Shown: positions 1 to 10,002, counted from the stretch's first letter. The stretch: 64,000 nt of DNA from Pseudomonas viciae (GCF_004786035.1 NZ_CP035088.1:5096001-5160000); one strand, 5' to 3'. The notes: generated from the sequence alone by a model not told the origin. Made by a program: numbers and translations.

Positions 1-873
1 GCCGCGATGGCCGAACAGCAACCATGGCCGGCACGCGGGATTGAGCCGCACGGCCACCAGGGCCGCAACACTGCAGATAAAACCATCCACCAGCACCGCG
101 ACGCCTTGCTGGGCACAGGCCAGATAAGCACCGACCAAGGCTGCGATTTCAAAACCACCGAGGTTGAACAAGGTCTGCAACGGGTCGTTGTGCTGGGCAG
201 CGTGCAGCGCCAGGGCACGTTCGATGACCTGGGCCTTGCGGCTGACACCCGCCGCGTCCAACCCCGTGCCCGGCCCCACCAGATGCGCCACTGGGCAATC
301 GAGCAAGGCGCAGGCCAGGGCGCTAGCGGCCGTGGTATTGCCAATGCCCATCTCGCCGCCGATGAACAGTTGCGCCCCAGTAGCGACGGCCCGGGCCACG
401 CTATCGCGGCCGGCGTGCAAGGCTTGTTCGCCCTGGGACGCGCTCATCGCTGGGCCCTGGAGGAAGTTCGCCGTACCGGGGCCGACATTCAGATGGCGCA
501 CACCGGGCAGGGCCAGCGAAGGCATCACGGTGCCCAGGTCCACCACTTCCAGGGACGCGCCCAGTTGCCGCGCCAGGACGCTGATGGCCGCGCCACCGCT
601 GACGAAGTTGAGCAGCATCTGCCCAGTGACTTCCTGGGGATAGGCCGATACGCCTTCGGCCACCACGCCATGATCGCCGGCGAAAATGGCGATCCACAGT
701 TGATCCAGGCTCGGCTTGACCTGCCCTTGCAGGCCCGCCAGTTGCACCGCCACCGATTCCAGTCGGCCCAATGAACCGGCGGGTTTGGTCAGTTGTTGCT
801 GACGGGCCGTGGCCTGCTCCAAAGCCTGGGTGTCGAGGGGCTTGCATGGGTCCAGCCACCAGCGGTGATTCAT
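1..873 (-). CDS. cobT: Nicotinate-nucleotide--dimethylbenzimidazole phosphoribosyltransferase, 3' end missing
   Basis: Partial: the reading frame runs off the left edge of the window. CobT transfers phosphoribose from nicotinate mononucleotide to 5,6-dimethylbenzimidazole, giving alpha-ribazole phosphate, the lower-ligand precursor of cobalamin. The start is the ATG at 873-871 ([14 protein letters not shown]...), which overlaps the cobU stop codon by 4 bp (ATGA), so the two genes are probably translationally coupled. It is the eighth gene of the riboswitch-controlled cobalamin operon. The DMB supplier bluB lies in the same operon, consistent with this lower-ligand role. The family call rests on the N-terminal sequence and the operon position. 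The frames open on the plus strand here are shadows. Confidence 0.9.
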   Translation of the reverse strand, partial: MNHRWWLDPCKPLDTQALEQATARQQQLTKPAGSLGRLESVAVQLAGLQGQVKPSLDQLWIAIFAGDHGVVAEGVSAYPQEVTGQMLLNFVSGGAAISVLARQLGASLEVVDLGTVMPSLALPGVRHLNVGPGTANFLQGPAMSASQGEQALHAGRDSVARAVATGAQLFIGGEMGIGNTTAASALACALLDCPVAHLVGPGTGLDAAGVSRKAQVIERALALHAAQHNDPLQTLFNLGGFEIAALVGAYLACAQQGVAVLVDGFICSVAALVAVRLNPACRPWLLFGHRG

Positions 874-1391
874 AACGCAGTACCTTTGAGAGTCAGGGGC
901 AGGCCGGCGACGGTCAGCACGACGCGCTGACAACGTTCGGCCAAGGCTTGATGCAGCCAACCGGCTTCATCGACGTAACGGCGAGTCAACTCGCCCAGCG
1001 GCACGACACCCATTCCGGTCTCGTTGCTGACAAAAATGACTTCACCGGGCAACGCGGCCAGGCAGTCCAGCAGTGCTTCGCGTTCGGTATGCAGTTGTTC
1101 GGGATCGTCGAGCATCAGCAGGTTGGTCAGCCAGAGGGTCAGGCAGTCCACCAACAGGCATTGCCCGGGAGCGGCGTTTTCCCGCAACACTCGGGCCAGG
1201 GCCAAGGGCTCCTCCACCAGCGCCCATTCGGCCGGACGGCGGGCGCGGTGCTGGGCGACTCGCTCGTTCATCTCGCCGTCCAGGGGTTGGCTGGTGGCGA
1301 TGTAGGTCACCGGCAGTCGAGTGTCCGTGGCGAGCTTTTCCGCCAGGCGACTCTTGCCGGAGCGGGCGCCGCCGAGGATTAGTTGCAGCAT
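870..1391 (-). CDS. cobU: Adenosylcobinamide kinase / adenosylcobinamide-phosphate guanylyltransferase
   Basis: Bifunctional enzyme that phosphorylates adenosylcobinamide and then transfers GMP, giving adenosyl-GDP-cobinamide (also called CobP). The 173-residue length is typical. A P-loop sits at the N-terminus ([15 protein letters not shown], about residues 4-18). The central segment [18 protein letters not shown] and the histidine of the QHRARRP motif fit the guanylylation-site region. A C-terminal '[11 protein letters not shown]' block is also characteristic of the family. The gene overlaps cobT by 4 bp. A 132-bp gap holding a REP pair separates it from cobQ upstream, one of the few non-overlapping junctions in this operon. 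Confidence 0.95.
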   Translation of the reverse strand: MLQLILGGARSGKSRLAEKLATDTRLPVTYIATSQPLDGEMNERVAQHRARRPAEWALVEEPLALARVLRENAAPGQCLLVDCLTLWLTNLLMLDDPEQLHTEREALLDCLAALPGEVIFVSNETGMGVVPLGELTRRYVDEAGWLHQALAERCQRVVLTVAGLPLTLKGTAL

Positions 1392-1429
1392 GTTGTTTAC
1401 CTTTCAAATGGCGGTGTTGCTGATGGCCC

Positions 1430-1508
1430 CATCACGAGCAAGCTCACTCCCACAGGGGACTTATGTACACCGCAGATCCAATGTGGGAGCGAGCTTGCTC
1501 GCGATGGC
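1430..1508. repeat. REP pair between cobQ and cobU
   Basis: Two inverted copies of the fluorescent-pseudomonad REP core face each other: 'CGAGCAAGCTCACTCCCACA' near 1435 and 'TGTGGGAGCGAGCTTGCTCG' near 1483. They are separated by about 30 bp. The pair sits inside the cob operon, between two co-directional genes. Confidence 0.85.
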
Positions 1509-1523
1509 GCCAGCCGAATCGAC

Positions 1524-2975
1524 CTAAATCCCACAGAGTTCACGCAACACCACGGTATCCAAATGCCGCTCCACCAGATCCGCCAACCGCTCGATATCCC
1601 GCTCGCGCAAGCCGTGGTAATCCACCGTCTGCACAGACTGCAACCCGGCCCAGCGCAACAACGCACTGCTGGCCTGAGGCGATTCGAACAGGCCATGCAG
1701 GTAGGTGCCGAAAATCTGCCCGTCGAGGCTCTGGGCGCCGTCGCAACGGCCGTCCTCCAGATGCACCGCCGGGTTTTCCAGGGCCGGGCCTGTGGTCACG
1801 CCCGCGTGAATTTCGTAGCCGCTAACCTCAGCCTCTTCCAAGGCCAATCGCCCGCACACGTTGCGCAGTTGCTTCTCGTGTTCCAGGGTCGTTTCGAAAG
1901 CCAGCAGGCCCAGCCCGGCACTGGAGCCCGCCGCGCCTTCCAGCCCCAGCGGGTCGTGAACCTGCTGGCCAAGCATCTGCAAACCACCGCAGATGCCCAG
2001 CAACTTGCCACCGTAGCGCAGGTGACGCTGGATCGCCGTGTCCCAACCATTGGCGCGCAAGTAGGCCAGGTCGCTGCGCACGCTTTTCGAACCGGGCAGA
2101 ATGATCAGGTCGGCCGGCGGGATGGTTTGGCCGGGGCCGATGAATTGCAGGTCAACCTGCGGGTGCAGGCGCAGCGGATCGAAATCGGTGTGGTTGCTGA
2201 TGCGCGGCAACACCGGCACCACTACTTTGAGTACCTGCTCGACCTTGTCGATCTGGCGTTGGTCGAGGCCGTCCTCGGCTTCCAGGTGCAGGTCCATCAC
2301 GTAGGGCAACACGCCGATCACCGGTTTGCCGGTGCGCGCCTCCAGCCAGTCCAGGCCCGGTTGCAGCAAGGCGATGTCGCCGCGAAAACGGTTGATGATG
2401 AAGCCCTTGATCCGCGCCTGCTCGCTGGGTGAAAGCAACTCCAGGGTTCCGACCAGATGGGCGAACACCCCGCCGCGATTGATATCGGCGATCAGCAGCA
2501 CCGGGCAGTCCACCGCCTCGGCAAAGCCCATGTTGGCGATGTCACCGGCACGCAGATTGATCTCTGCCGGCGACCCGGCGCCCTCCACCATCACCACGGG
2601 ATATGCGGCGCTCAAGCGTTGGTGCGAGGCCAGCACCGCTTGCATCGCGATGGCTTTGTAATCGTGATAAGCCACGGCGTTCATGGTGGTGACGGCGCGA
2701 CCATGGATGATGACTTGAGCGCCAGTATCACTGTTGGGCTTGAGCAGCACCGGGTTCATGTCGGTGTGCGGTTCGAGCCCGGCGGCCTGGGCCTGCACGG
2801 CTTGGGCGCGGCCGATTTCGCCGCCGTCGGCGGTCACCGCGCTGTTGAGGGCCATGTTCTGCGGCTTGAACGGCACCACGCTCACACCCTGGCGCCTGAC
2901 CCAGCGGCACAGCGCCGTGACCAGGGTACTTTTGCCGGCATCGGAGGTGGTGCCCTGCACCATCACAGTGGTCAT
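1524..2975 (-). CDS. cobQ: Cobyric acid synthase (glutamine-hydrolysing)
   Basis: Amidates the b, d, e and g side chains of adenosylcobyrinic acid a,c-diamide using glutamine and ATP. The 483 residues show the two-part family layout. An N-terminal dethiobiotin-synthetase-like ATPase carries a P-loop ([18 protein letters not shown], about residues 5-22) and the '[12 protein letters not shown]' motif. A C-terminal class I glutamine amidotransferase domain has its nucleophile in [14 protein letters not shown] (about residues 328-341) and the catalytic histidine in the '[11 protein letters not shown]' block near residue 430. The ATG at 2975 overlaps the cobC stop by 4 bp (ATGA), indicating coupled translation. 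Confidence 0.97.
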   Translation of the reverse strand: MTTVMVQGTTSDAGKSTLVTALCRWVRRQGVSVVPFKPQNMALNSAVTADGGEIGRAQAVQAQAAGLEPHTDMNPVLLKPNSDTGAQVIIHGRAVTTMNAVAYHDYKAIAMQAVLASHQRLSAAYPVVMVEGAGSPAEINLRAGDIANMGFAEAVDCPVLLIADINRGGVFAHLVGTLELLSPSEQARIKGFIINRFRGDIALLQPGLDWLEARTGKPVIGVLPYVMDLHLEAEDGLDQRQIDKVEQVLKVVVPVLPRISNHTDFDPLRLHPQVDLQFIGPGQTIPPADLIILPGSKSVRSDLAYLRANGWDTAIQRHLRYGGKLLGICGGLQMLGQQVHDPLGLEGAAGSSAGLGLLAFETTLEHEKQLRNVCGRLALEEAEVSGYEIHAGVTTGPALENPAVHLEDGRCDGAQSLDGQIFGTYLHGLFESPQASSALLRWAGLQSVQTVDYHGLRERDIERLADLVERHLDTVVLRELCGI

Positions 2976-3964
2976 TGAATGTCCTTGGTGTAAGCCTCAA
3001 GCGCCTGTTCCAGACGCAGGAACTCCGCGTCATCCGCCGGGAGCCCGAAGCGCAGGCTGCTGTTGTTCACAAACAGTCGCAGGAGAATGCCGCGATGGGC
3101 CATAAAATCGTGAAGCCCCACAGCGTGCTCGGTGACCAGCCATTGGAACAATCCGCAGCCGCCCTGGGGTTTGAAGCCATGGCGTTCCAGAGTCAGCGCC
3201 AGGCGTTGGCTGGTGGCTTCGCAGCGTTGGCGCTGGCGGACCTGGGCCCCGGTGTCCAGCAGACAGGCTTGGCCCAGCACCCGGGTGGGTCCGCTCACGG
3301 CCCACGGCCCGACCTGCTCAGCAAGCAACTTGAGTAACCGCCGCTCGGCCAGGACAAACCCCAGGCGAACCCCGGCCAAGCCAAAAAACTTGCCGAACGA
3401 ACGCAGCACAATCAGCCCGACCTGATGGGTGTGAGCCGCCAGACTCAACTGCGGCGTGATGTCCATGAAGGCCTCATCCACCACCAGCCAGCCGCCGCGC
3501 TGGGCCAGGCGCGCATGCCAGTCCAGCAAGCGTTCGGGGGTCAGATTCAGGCCGGTGGGGTTGTTCGGGTTGACCACCACCAGTACGTCGAGGCTATCGA
3601 GGAAGAAATCCACTTCCGGCTCCAGCACTTCGCGCACGATGTAACCACTGCGGCGCCAGGCTTCGGCGTGCTCGGCGTAACACGGCGAGAGCACGCCGAC
3701 CTTGCCGGCCCGACGCAGGCGTGGCAACAACTGGATGGCCATCTGTGAACCGGCCACTGGCAGCACATTCAACGCACCGTAGTAGTCGCAGGCAGCCTGC
3801 TCCAAACCATCATCGGTTTCCGGCAGGCGCGCCCAGGCTCGCAGGGGAATCGCCGGGACGTCGAATGGCCAAGGCGCCAGGCCGCTGGACAAGTCGAGCC
3901 AGTCGGCCTCGGCAATCCCGTATTGCCGGGCCGCGTTGCGCAGGCGTCCACCGTGCTCAAGCAT
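2972..3964 (-). CDS. cobC: Threonine-phosphate decarboxylase (CobC type)
   Basis: PLP-dependent fold type I aminotransferase-like enzyme (330 residues) that makes (R)-1-amino-2-propanol O-2-phosphate, the aminopropanol linker of the nucleotide loop. It is called CobC in Pseudomonas and CobD in Salmonella. The N-terminal '[15 protein letters not shown]' and the '[16 protein letters not shown]' block fit this family. The PLP lysine is in '[18 protein letters not shown]', around residue 190. It overlaps the upstream cobD by 8 bp and the downstream cobQ by 4 bp. Its product and that of cobD act in consecutive steps, as expected from their adjacency. Confidence 0.94.
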   Translation of the reverse strand: MLEHGGRLRNAARQYGIAEADWLDLSSGLAPWPFDVPAIPLRAWARLPETDDGLEQAACDYYGALNVLPVAGSQMAIQLLPRLRRAGKVGVLSPCYAEHAEAWRRSGYIVREVLEPEVDFFLDSLDVLVVVNPNNPTGLNLTPERLLDWHARLAQRGGWLVVDEAFMDITPQLSLAAHTHQVGLIVLRSFGKFFGLAGVRLGFVLAERRLLKLLAEQVGPWAVSGPTRVLGQACLLDTGAQVRQRQRCEATSQRLALTLERHGFKPQGGCGLFQWLVTEHAVGLHDFMAHRGILLRLFVNNSSLRFGLPADDAEFLRLEQALEAYTKDIQ

Positions 3965-4865
3965 AAAACTCAGCTCCCAGGCAGAGAATCAGCAACCACA
4001 ACCATACCCCGCGCTGGACCAATTGCCAGCCGCGATCAATGGAATCGGCACTCGCCGGCACGCCCTCGCCCAGCGGTGGACGTTGGTGCAGTTCGCCGTG
4101 ATACACCGCCGCGCCGCCCAGCTCGACGCCCAATGCGCCAGCACCGGCGGCCATCACCGGCCCGGCATTGGGGCTGTCCCAGGTCGGGCCCTGGCTGCGC
4201 CAGCATTTGAGCGCCAGGCGAGTTTGGCCGAGCACGGCGTAGGTCAACGCCACCAGGCGCGCCGGAATGTAGTTGAGCACGTCGTCGATTTTCGCCGCAG
4301 CCCAGCCGAAACGCTCGAAGCGTTCGTTGCGATAGCCCCACATGGCGTCGAGGGTATTGCTCAGCCGGTAGAGCACCACGCCGGGCGCACCGGCCACGGC
4401 GAACCAGAACAGCGCGGCAAACACCGCGTCGCTGCCGTTTTCCAGCACTGACTCGGTGGCGGCGCGGGCCACGGCGGTTTCATCCAGTTCAGCGGTTTCG
4501 CGGCTGACCAGATAGCCAACACGCTTGCGCGCCTCGTCCAGATCGCCACCGCGCAACGCCCGGGCCACCGGCTCGACATGTTCACCGAGGCTGCGCAGGC
4601 CGAGGGCGCAATACAACGCGAGGATTTCCACCAGCCAGCCCACCATCGGTGCCCAGGACAGGGCTGTGACCAGCAAGGTCAATGGCACCACAGCGATGAT
4701 CCACGCCGTCACCCCGTGGCTGCGCCAGCCACGGCCGCCGGAATTGAAGCGTTGTTCGATACGGTCGGCAAAGCCGCCGAATGCCACCAGCGGATGCCAG
4801 CGCCGGGGCTCGCCCAACAGCGCATCCAGCGCCACCGCGGCGGCACTGAGCAACGCCACACTCAT
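3957..4865 (-). CDS. cobD: Adenosylcobinamide-phosphate synthase (CbiB/CobD)
   Basis: Integral membrane enzyme that attaches the aminopropanol linker to adenosylcobyric acid. The protein begins [20 protein letters not shown] and has several hydrophobic segments. Family blocks include '[12 protein letters not shown]', '[14 protein letters not shown]', '[17 protein letters not shown]' and '[13 protein letters not shown]'. The ATG at 4865 was chosen because it forms a 4-bp ATGA overlap with the bluB stop. An in-frame start 15 bp upstream would lie deeper inside bluB. Length from this start is 302 residues, normal for CbiB. Confidence 0.95.
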   Translation of the reverse strand: MSVALLSAAAVALDALLGEPRRWHPLVAFGGFADRIEQRFNSGGRGWRSHGVTAWIIAVVPLTLLVTALSWAPMVGWLVEILALYCALGLRSLGEHVEPVARALRGGDLDEARKRVGYLVSRETAELDETAVARAATESVLENGSDAVFAALFWFAVAGAPGVVLYRLSNTLDAMWGYRNERFERFGWAAAKIDDVLNYIPARLVALTYAVLGQTRLALKCWRSQGPTWDSPNAGPVMAAGAGALGVELGGAAVYHGELHQRPPLGEGVPASADSIDRGWQLVQRGVWLWLLILCLGAEFYA

Positions 4866-5512
4866 GGGCTCACTCCCCAATGGTTTTCATACAGCAGTTC
4901 ATTCAGCGAACGCGGTTGCGCCCAGCCTTCCAGGGCGAGCATCGGCGCCGGGTAAAAAGCCTCGACCGGGCCCAGGCAGAGGATCGCCAGTGGCTTGGCA
5001 CCGTCGGGCAGGCCCAGCAAGTCGGCCAAAGCCTGGGGTTCGAACAACGACACCCAGCCCATCCCCAACCCTTCGGCGCGGGAAGCCAGCCAGAGGTTCT
5101 GGATCGCGCAGGACAGCGAAGCCAGGTCCATTTCCGGCAAGGTCCGGCGACCGAAGATGTGCCGCTCGCGATCCTCCATCAACGCCGCCACCAGCACCTC
5201 GGCGCAATCGTTGATGCCTTCGACCTTGAGCTTCATGAAGTCATCGCTGCGCTCGCCCAGGGCCTCGGCGGTGCGGATGCGCTCCTGCTCCACCAGTTGG
5301 CGGATCTGCCCGCGCAAGGCGCGGTCGCTGATGCGGATGAACCGCCAGGGTTGCATCAGGCCGACGCTGGGGGCCTGGTGCGCGGCTTCCAGCAGGCGGC
5401 GCAGCAAGGCCGGTTCGACCGTGCCGCCAGTGAAGTGGCGCATGTCACGGCGTTCGGCGATGGCGCGATAAATGGCGTCGCGTTCGGCCTGGGAGAAAGC
5501 GGTGTCTGTCAT
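4862..5512 (-). CDS. bluB: 5,6-dimethylbenzimidazole synthase
   Basis: Nitroreductase-fold enzyme that cannibalises FMNH2 with O2 to make 5,6-dimethylbenzimidazole, the lower ligand of B12. BluB is oxygen-dependent, which fits the aerobic cob pathway here. The 216-residue protein ([23 protein letters not shown]...) shows the FMN-binding '[10 protein letters not shown]' start and the family motif '[15 protein letters not shown]'. The ATG at 5512 is taken as the start because it overlaps the cobB stop by 4 bp. The frame remains open upstream through a REP element, whose translation gives a spurious 'CGSELAREE' extension. It ends by overlapping cobD. Confidence 0.93.
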   Translation of the reverse strand: MTDTAFSQAERDAIYRAIAERRDMRHFTGGTVEPALLRRLLEAAHQAPSVGLMQPWRFIRISDRALRGQIRQLVEQERIRTAEALGERSDDFMKLKVEGINDCAEVLVAALMEDRERHIFGRRTLPEMDLASLSCAIQNLWLASRAEGLGMGWVSLFEPQALADLLGLPDGAKPLAILCLGPVEAFYPAPMLALEGWAQPRSLNELLYENHWGVSP

Positions 5513-6909
5513 GGCCTCTTCGCGAGCAAGCTCGCTCCCACACTGGCTGGCGCTGCACTTGAGATCACACAATCCCCTGTGGGAGCGGGCTTGCTCGCGA
5601 AGGCGGCCTCAAGGTCAGGTGCAAACAGCCCGGCAATCGCCCGCGGATTCGACGGAAAATAGAAATGCACATAAGAAGCCGTCATCCGCCCCTGCCGGAA
5701 CACCGCCTCCGCCCCTCGCCCGCCATTGGGGCTATGCCCACGGGCTATCGGTTCAAGTTCAGTGCTAGTCAGGGAATGATGATAGGTATGCCCACGCAAG
5801 GCACCTTCCGGCAACTCCACCGCTTGCAACGCCAGGGCCGCCAGACGCTTTTGCATCTGCGCATCACCAGCGAGCAAACCCAACAGTTCGGCGCGGGTGC
5901 CGTCGACGTCAGTCAATGAATCGAGCAGATACAGCATGCCACCGCATTCGGCGAGCAACGGCTTGCCGGCAGCATGGTGAGCCCGGATTGCCGCCAGCAT
6001 CGGCGCGTTCCGGGCCAACGCAACGTGGTGCAATTCCGGATAACCGCCGGGTAGATAGAGGCTGTCCGCCTCGGGCAGTTGGGTGTCATGGATCGGCGAA
6101 AAGAAGCTCAATTGCGCGCCCATGGCCCGCAGCAGATCGAGGCTCGCGCCGTAGGTGAAGGCAAACGCTTCGTCCCGGGCCACGGCGATACGCACACCGT
6201 CGAGCCACGGCTGCGGGGTAATCAGCTCAGGCGCGGCGAACGCCACCGCCGGCGGCAGCGCCACTTCACAACTGCCGGCCAAGGCCTCGGCTGCCGCGTC
6301 GAGGCGCAGGTCGAGGTCATTCAATTCGCTGGCCTGGACCAACCCTAGATGACGGCTGGGTAATTCGATACCGGTTTCCCGGGACAGCGCGCCGTACCAA
6401 CGCAGACCTTCGGTCAGGCTGCCTTCAAGCAATTGCGCGTGGCGCAAGGTGCCGACGCGGTTGGCCAAGACCCCGGCAAACGGCAAGTCCGGCTGATAAC
6501 GCGCCAGGCCCAAGGCCAGGGCGCCGAAGGTCTGGGCCATGGCCGTGCCGTCGATCACCGCCAGCACCGGCACGCCAAAATGCCGCGCCAGATCGGCGCT
6601 GGACGGCGTGCCGTCGAACAACCCCATCACCCCTTCAATCAGGATAAGGTCCGCCTCGGCGGCGGCTTCCCACAACAGCCGGCGGCTTTCCTGCTCGCCG
6701 ACCATCCACATGTCCAATTGATAGACCGGCGCACCGCTGGCCCGTTCGAGGATCATCGGGTCGAGGAAGTCCGGACCGCATTTGAAGACGCGCACCTTGC
6801 GTCCCTGGTTGCGATGCAAGCGCGCCAGGGCGGCGGTGACGGTGGTCTTGCCCTGCCCCGAGGCCGGGGCGGCGATCAGCACCGCCGGGCAGTGGCGAGC
6901 ATCACTCAC
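5509..6909 (-). CDS. cobB: Cobyrinic acid a,c-diamide synthase with REP-encoded C-terminal tail
   Basis: Glutamine-dependent amidation of the a and c side chains of hydrogenobyrinic/cobyrinic acid. The 466-residue protein has an N-terminal ATPase P-loop (LIAAPASGQGKTTVTAAL, about residues 11-28) and a C-terminal glutamine amidotransferase domain with nucleophile block 'KPLLAECGGMLYLLDSL'. The family's conserved end appears to be the 'SYVHFYFPSNPRAIAGLF' segment. The last 35 or so residues run through a REP pair (translated 'ASKPAPTGDCV...[10 protein letters not shown]') and stop exactly at the bluB start (ATGA overlap). The GTG start at 6909 overlaps the cobO stop. The tail is probably a REP-driven extension. 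Confidence 0.93.
   Translation of the reverse strand: MSDARHCPAVLIAAPASGQGKTTVTAALARLHRNQGRKVRVFKCGPDFLDPMILERASGAPVYQLDMWMVGEQESRRLLWEAAAEADLILIEGVMGLFDGTPSSADLARHFGVPVLAVIDGTAMAQTFGALALGLARYQPDLPFAGVLANRVGTLRHAQLLEGSLTEGLRWYGALSRETGIELPSRHLGLVQASELNDLDLRLDAAAEALAGSCEVALPPAVAFAAPELITPQPWLDGVRIAVARDEAFAFTYGASLDLLRAMGAQLSFFSPIHDTQLPEADSLYLPGGYPELHHVALARNAPMLAAIRAHHAAGKPLLAECGGMLYLLDSLTDVDGTRAELLGLLAGDAQMQKRLAALALQAVELPEGALRGHTYHHSLTSTELEPIARGHSPNGGRGAEAVFRQGRMTASYVHFYFPSNPRAIAGLFAPDLEAAFASKPAPTGDCVISSAAPASVGASLLAKRP
5514..5608. repeat. REP pair at cobB/bluB junction
   Basis: Inverted REP copies ('TTCGCGAGCAAGCTCGCTCC' near 5519 and 'GTGGGAGCGGGCTTGCTCGC' near 5579). Both lie within the 3' end of cobB and just upstream of the bluB start, so unlike the other REPs here they are translated. 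Confidence 0.85.
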
Positions 6910-7532
6910 AGTTCGACGCCTTTCTGCGCCTTGATGCCGGCCTGGAACGCGTGCTTGATCATGCCCATTTCAGTGACGGTATCGGCCAGCTCGATCATCT
7001 CCGGCTTGGCGCCACGCCCGGTCACCACCACATGCTGCATCGGTGGACGGGCTTGCAGATCGCTCAACACCTGATCGAGGTCGAGGTAGCCGTGCTTGAG
7101 GGCGATGTTCAGTTCATCGAGCACCACCAGGCCAATGGACGGATCGCTGAGCAATTGCCGCGATACAGCCCAGGCGGCTTCGGCGGCGGCGATGTCGCGC
7201 TGGCGATCCTGGGTTTCCCAAGTGAAGCCTTCGCCCATGACGTGAAAGCGCACCTGCTCCGGGAAGCGGCGGAAAAACAGCTCCTCACCGGTGCTGCTGC
7301 GGCCCTTGATGAACTGCACCACGCCGCATTGCATGCCGTGCCCCATGGACCGCGCCAGCATGCCGAACGCCGAGCTGCTCTTGCCCTTGCCGTTGCCGGT
7401 CAGCACCAGCAGCAGGCCGCATTCGTTCGGCGAGTTGGCGATGCGCTCGTCGATCACGGCTTTTTTGCGCAGCATGCGCGCCAGGTGGCGTTCGTCGCGA
7501 TCAGATGCATTGCTGGTAGGGGAGTCGGTCAT
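6906..7532 (-). CDS. cobO: Cob(I)yrinic acid a,c-diamide adenosyltransferase
   Basis: Transfers the 5'-deoxyadenosyl group of ATP to the cobalt of cob(I)yrinic acid a,c-diamide (CobO/BtuR/CobA family). The N-terminal P-loop 'GLLLVLTGNGKGKSSSAFG' and the 'VVQFIKGRSSTGEELFF' and 'DLVVLDELNIAL'-type blocks (here 'IGLVVLDELNIALKHGYL') are typical. The start is the ATG at 7532 (MTDSPTSNASDRDERH, 208 residues). The open frame continues upstream through the riboswitch but has no plausible protein homology there. It is the first gene of the cobalamin operon, directly downstream of the B12 riboswitch. Confidence 0.95.
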   Translation of the reverse strand: MTDSPTSNASDRDERHLARMLRKKAVIDERIANSPNECGLLLVLTGNGKGKSSSAFGMLARSMGHGMQCGVVQFIKGRSSTGEELFFRRFPEQVRFHVMGEGFTWETQDRQRDIAAAEAAWAVSRQLLSDPSIGLVVLDELNIALKHGYLDLDQVLSDLQARPPMQHVVVTGRGAKPEMIELADTVTEMGMIKHAFQAGIKAQKGVEL

Positions 7533-7619
7533 GGGGAAGCCTCCGTTGGGGACTGGATAACGGCGGGCGGGCACAAGAAAAGACGGCAACAAGCCTGGCA
7601 TCGCCCACCGTGATGCCGT

Positions 7620-7803
7620 TGGATGAATCAGGCCGGTCTCCGGGCTCATGAGCGGCGCAATGCCGGTCTGTGCGCCTTCCCATGTCTGCGACACAGTGGC
7701 TTAAGCACAGCGTTGACTCATTTACCGTTGCGGGGGCAGCGCCGGGTTCGTGTGCACTCACCGGCTTCCCTGTTTCACTCTGTCGATCGCAATCACAGAG
7801 CAC
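7620..7803 (-). promoter_or_regulatory. Cobalamin (AdoCbl) riboswitch upstream of cobO
   Basis: On the minus strand the leader carries the conserved elements of the cobalamin riboswitch in order: 'GAAGCCGGTGAG', 'CTGCCCCCGCAACGGTAA', the invariant 'GCCACTG' and the terminal B12 box 'GAGCCCGGAGACCGGCC' (7632-7648). The element ends about 90 bp before the cobO ATG. By family knowledge it represses the downstream cob operon when adenosylcobalamin is abundant. Confidence 0.95.
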
Positions 7804-7975
7804 CTGAAACAAGCGGCGAAGGTTAGAGGGTTGGGGGTGGAGCGTCAATTAAAGCCGCCTGTCGGGGCAAGCATTGGCGCCCATCAATAAAGTGACGCCA
7901 ATCTTGTGTGATCCTGCAGCAAGTGATATCAAAGCGACACTACGACCCGATATCACAAAAACAAGAGGGCAAAGC

Positions 7976-8560
7976 ATGCAAGGGATGATCATCAGCAATC
8001 CAAAACTGGAATTCCTGCGCCCGGTGCTGGAACGTTGGTTTGACTGCATCGATCGCTACAATGCCGTGCGCGGTGATAACGACACGCCTTACTGGTTCGA
8101 TGAAAAAGCCAACCTCGGCTTGCTGTCGGCTGCCGCCTGGATGGCCGAGATGGTCACACTGCAAAGCACCCCGACCCGCAAGCAGAATGAAGAAGGCGAA
8201 CGCAACGTCAGCGCCGATTTGTTCATCGCCAGCACCGACGAACGCGCCTTCATCCAGGCCACCCAACGCTGGCCCAAGGTCAACAACCTGAACCTGACCC
8301 AACCCCTGTCGGAGGCCGCCAGCGATGCCAAACGCATCAGCTATTCCAGCGACCTGAAGCTGGGCTGCCTGTTCGTCGCCCCGCAAAAAGCCCAGCAGAG
8401 TGCCACGCCCGAAGAATTGCAGGACATGATCGACGACTTGCAGAAGGAGAACACCTGCGCCGTGGCCTGGTATTTCCCTTACGCCTACCGCAAGTTGCGC
8501 AACGAGGCCGGTCACTACCATCCTGGCATTGCGGTGCTGTTCAAACAGGCCCACGGCTGA
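7976..8560 (+). CDS. Hypothetical protein
   Basis: I do not recognise this 195-residue protein. It starts MQGMIISNPKLEFLRPVLER. The ATG at 7976 follows a GAGGG-type ribosome binding site about 8 bp upstream. An earlier in-frame ATG at 7874 lacks such a site and would add residues of low-complexity character. There is no signal peptide or membrane segment. It is hydrophilic and rich in Asn, Asp and Lys, with a 'DTPYWFDEKANLGLLSAAAW' segment near residues 32-51 and a C-terminal 'WYFPYAYRKLRNEAGHYHPG' segment. It diverges from the cob operon, so the intervening 170 bp upstream of the riboswitch probably carries promoters for both sides. Confidence 0.75.
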   Translation: MQGMIISNPKLEFLRPVLERWFDCIDRYNAVRGDNDTPYWFDEKANLGLLSAAAWMAEMVTLQSTPTRKQNEEGERNVSADLFIASTDERAFIQATQRWPKVNNLNLTQPLSEAASDAKRISYSSDLKLGCLFVAPQKAQQSATPEELQDMIDDLQKENTCAVAWYFPYAYRKLRNEAGHYHPGIAVLFKQAHG

Positions 8561-8577
8561 CTCAATCCACGCTAGAA

Positions 8578-8600
8578 CTGTGGGAGCTCGCTCCCACAGG
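8578..8600. repeat. Short REP-like palindrome
   Basis: Nearly perfect inverted repeat, CTGTGGGAGC followed by TCGCTCCCACAGG, 15 bp after the stop of the hypothetical gene. It is a shortened REP core and could also act as a transcript 3' hairpin. Confidence 0.7.
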
Positions 8601-8691
8601 TGGGCTTACCTGCTGACACGCGCCTGCAGTTGAACCATCGCCTGTCTACGCTTCTCTATGAATAACTACATGCATTCATAGGGAAGCCAGC

Positions 8692-10002
8692 ATGCTCAAG
8701 CCACCGCACCTTCTGATCGTCGCCCTTGCCGCCGGGCTTGTCGCTTGTGGCGAGTCTTCCACCTTGCAAGTGTCCGACGGCACCGGTCCTGCGCCGAAGC
8801 TGCCCGAACCGAACAAGACCCTGGTCCCGACCGTCAACATCGCCGAAGCGATCGGCTGGCCGGAAGGTGCCAAGCCCACCCCAGCCGAGGGCCTGCAAGT
8901 GGGCGCCTTCGCCGAAGGCCTGGACCATCCACGCTGGCTCTACGTTCTGCCCAACGGCGATGTGCTGGTGGCCGAAACCAACGCCCCGCCCAAGCCGGAT
9001 GATGCCAAGGGCATCCGTGGCTGGGTGATGAAGAAAGTCATGGGCCGCGCCGGTGCCGGCGTGCCCAGCCCCAACCGCATCACGCTGCTGCGCGACACCA
9101 ATCACGACGGCGTCGCTGAAACCCGAACGGTGTTCCTGGAGAACCTCAACTCGCCGTTTGGCATGACCCTCGTGGGCAATGACCTGTACGTGGCCGACAC
9201 CGACCGGCTGATCCGCTTCCCTTACAAGGAGGGGGACACGCAAATCAAGGCGCAGCCGACCAAGGTCGTCGATTTGCCGGGCGGCACGCTGAACCATCAC
9301 TGGACCAAAAACGTCATCGCCAGCCGCGACGGCAGCAAGCTGTACGTCACCACCGGCTCCAACAGCAACGTCGCGGAAAATGGCATGGAGGCTGAAGAAG
9401 GCCGCGCCGCCATCTGGGAAGTGGACCGCGCCAGCGGTCATCACCGCATCTTCGCCTCGGGCCTGCGCAACCCCAACGGCCTGGCCTGGGAGCCCCGCAG
9501 TGGGGCGCTGTGGACGGCAGTGAACGAGCGGGACGAGCTCGGCAGCGACCTGGTGCCGGACTACATCACGTCGGTCAAGGACGGCGCGTTCTATGGCTGG
9601 CCCTACAGCTATTACGGGCAGCATGTCGATGTCCGCGTCGAACCGCAGAACCCGGCGCTGGTGGCCAAGGCCATCGCCCCGGACTACGCCGTCGGCCCCC
9701 ACACCGCCTCACTGGGCCTGACTTTCGCCGAAGGCAGCGCCTTACCCGCGCCGTTTACCGAAGGCGCGTTCATCGGGCAGCACGGCTCATGGAACCGCAA
9801 GCCCCACAGTGGTTATAAAGTGATTTTCGTACCGTTCAACGGCGGCAAACCGGTGGGCCAGCCCGTGGATGTATTGACCGGGTTCCTGAACGCCGACGAA
9901 AAAGCCCAGGGCCGGCCGGTAGGCGTGGTGATCGATAAACAGGGCGGGTTGTTGGTGGCCGATGATGTGGGGAACAAGATTTGGCGGGTGTCGACTAAAT
10001 GA
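8692..10002 (+). CDS. PQQ-dependent sugar (sorbosone/glucose) dehydrogenase-like lipoprotein
   Basis: A 436-residue exported lipoprotein. The N-terminus [22 protein letters not shown] ends in a lipobox (LVAC, Cys about residue 19). The rest matches the soluble glucose/L-sorbosone dehydrogenase beta-propeller family: '[20 protein letters not shown]' opening, '[19 protein letters not shown]', '[17 protein letters not shown]', '[16 protein letters not shown]', '[14 protein letters not shown]', '[18 protein letters not shown]' and the closing '[16 protein letters not shown]'. Such proteins use PQQ to oxidise sugars in the periplasm, but the natural substrate cannot be read here. The position of the lipid anchor suggests membrane attachment. 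It appears monocistronic, flanked by repeats on both sides. Confidence 0.88.
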   Translation: MLKPPHLLIVALAAGLVACGESSTLQVSDGTGPAPKLPEPNKTLVPTVNIAEAIGWPEGAKPTPAEGLQVGAFAEGLDHPRWLYVLPNGDVLVAETNAPPKPDDAKGIRGWVMKKVMGRAGAGVPSPNRITLLRDTNHDGVAETRTVFLENLNSPFGMTLVGNDLYVADTDRLIRFPYKEGDTQIKAQPTKVVDLPGGTLNHHWTKNVIASRDGSKLYVTTGSNSNVAENGMEAEEGRAAIWEVDRASGHHRIFASGLRNPNGLAWEPRSGALWTAVNERDELGSDLVPDYITSVKDGAFYGWPYSYYGQHVDVRVEPQNPALVAKAIAPDYAVGPHTASLGLTFAEGSALPAPFTEGAFIGQHGSWNRKPHSGYKVIFVPFNGGKPVGQPVDVLTGFLNADEKAQGRPVGVVIDKQGGLLVADDVGNKIWRVSTK

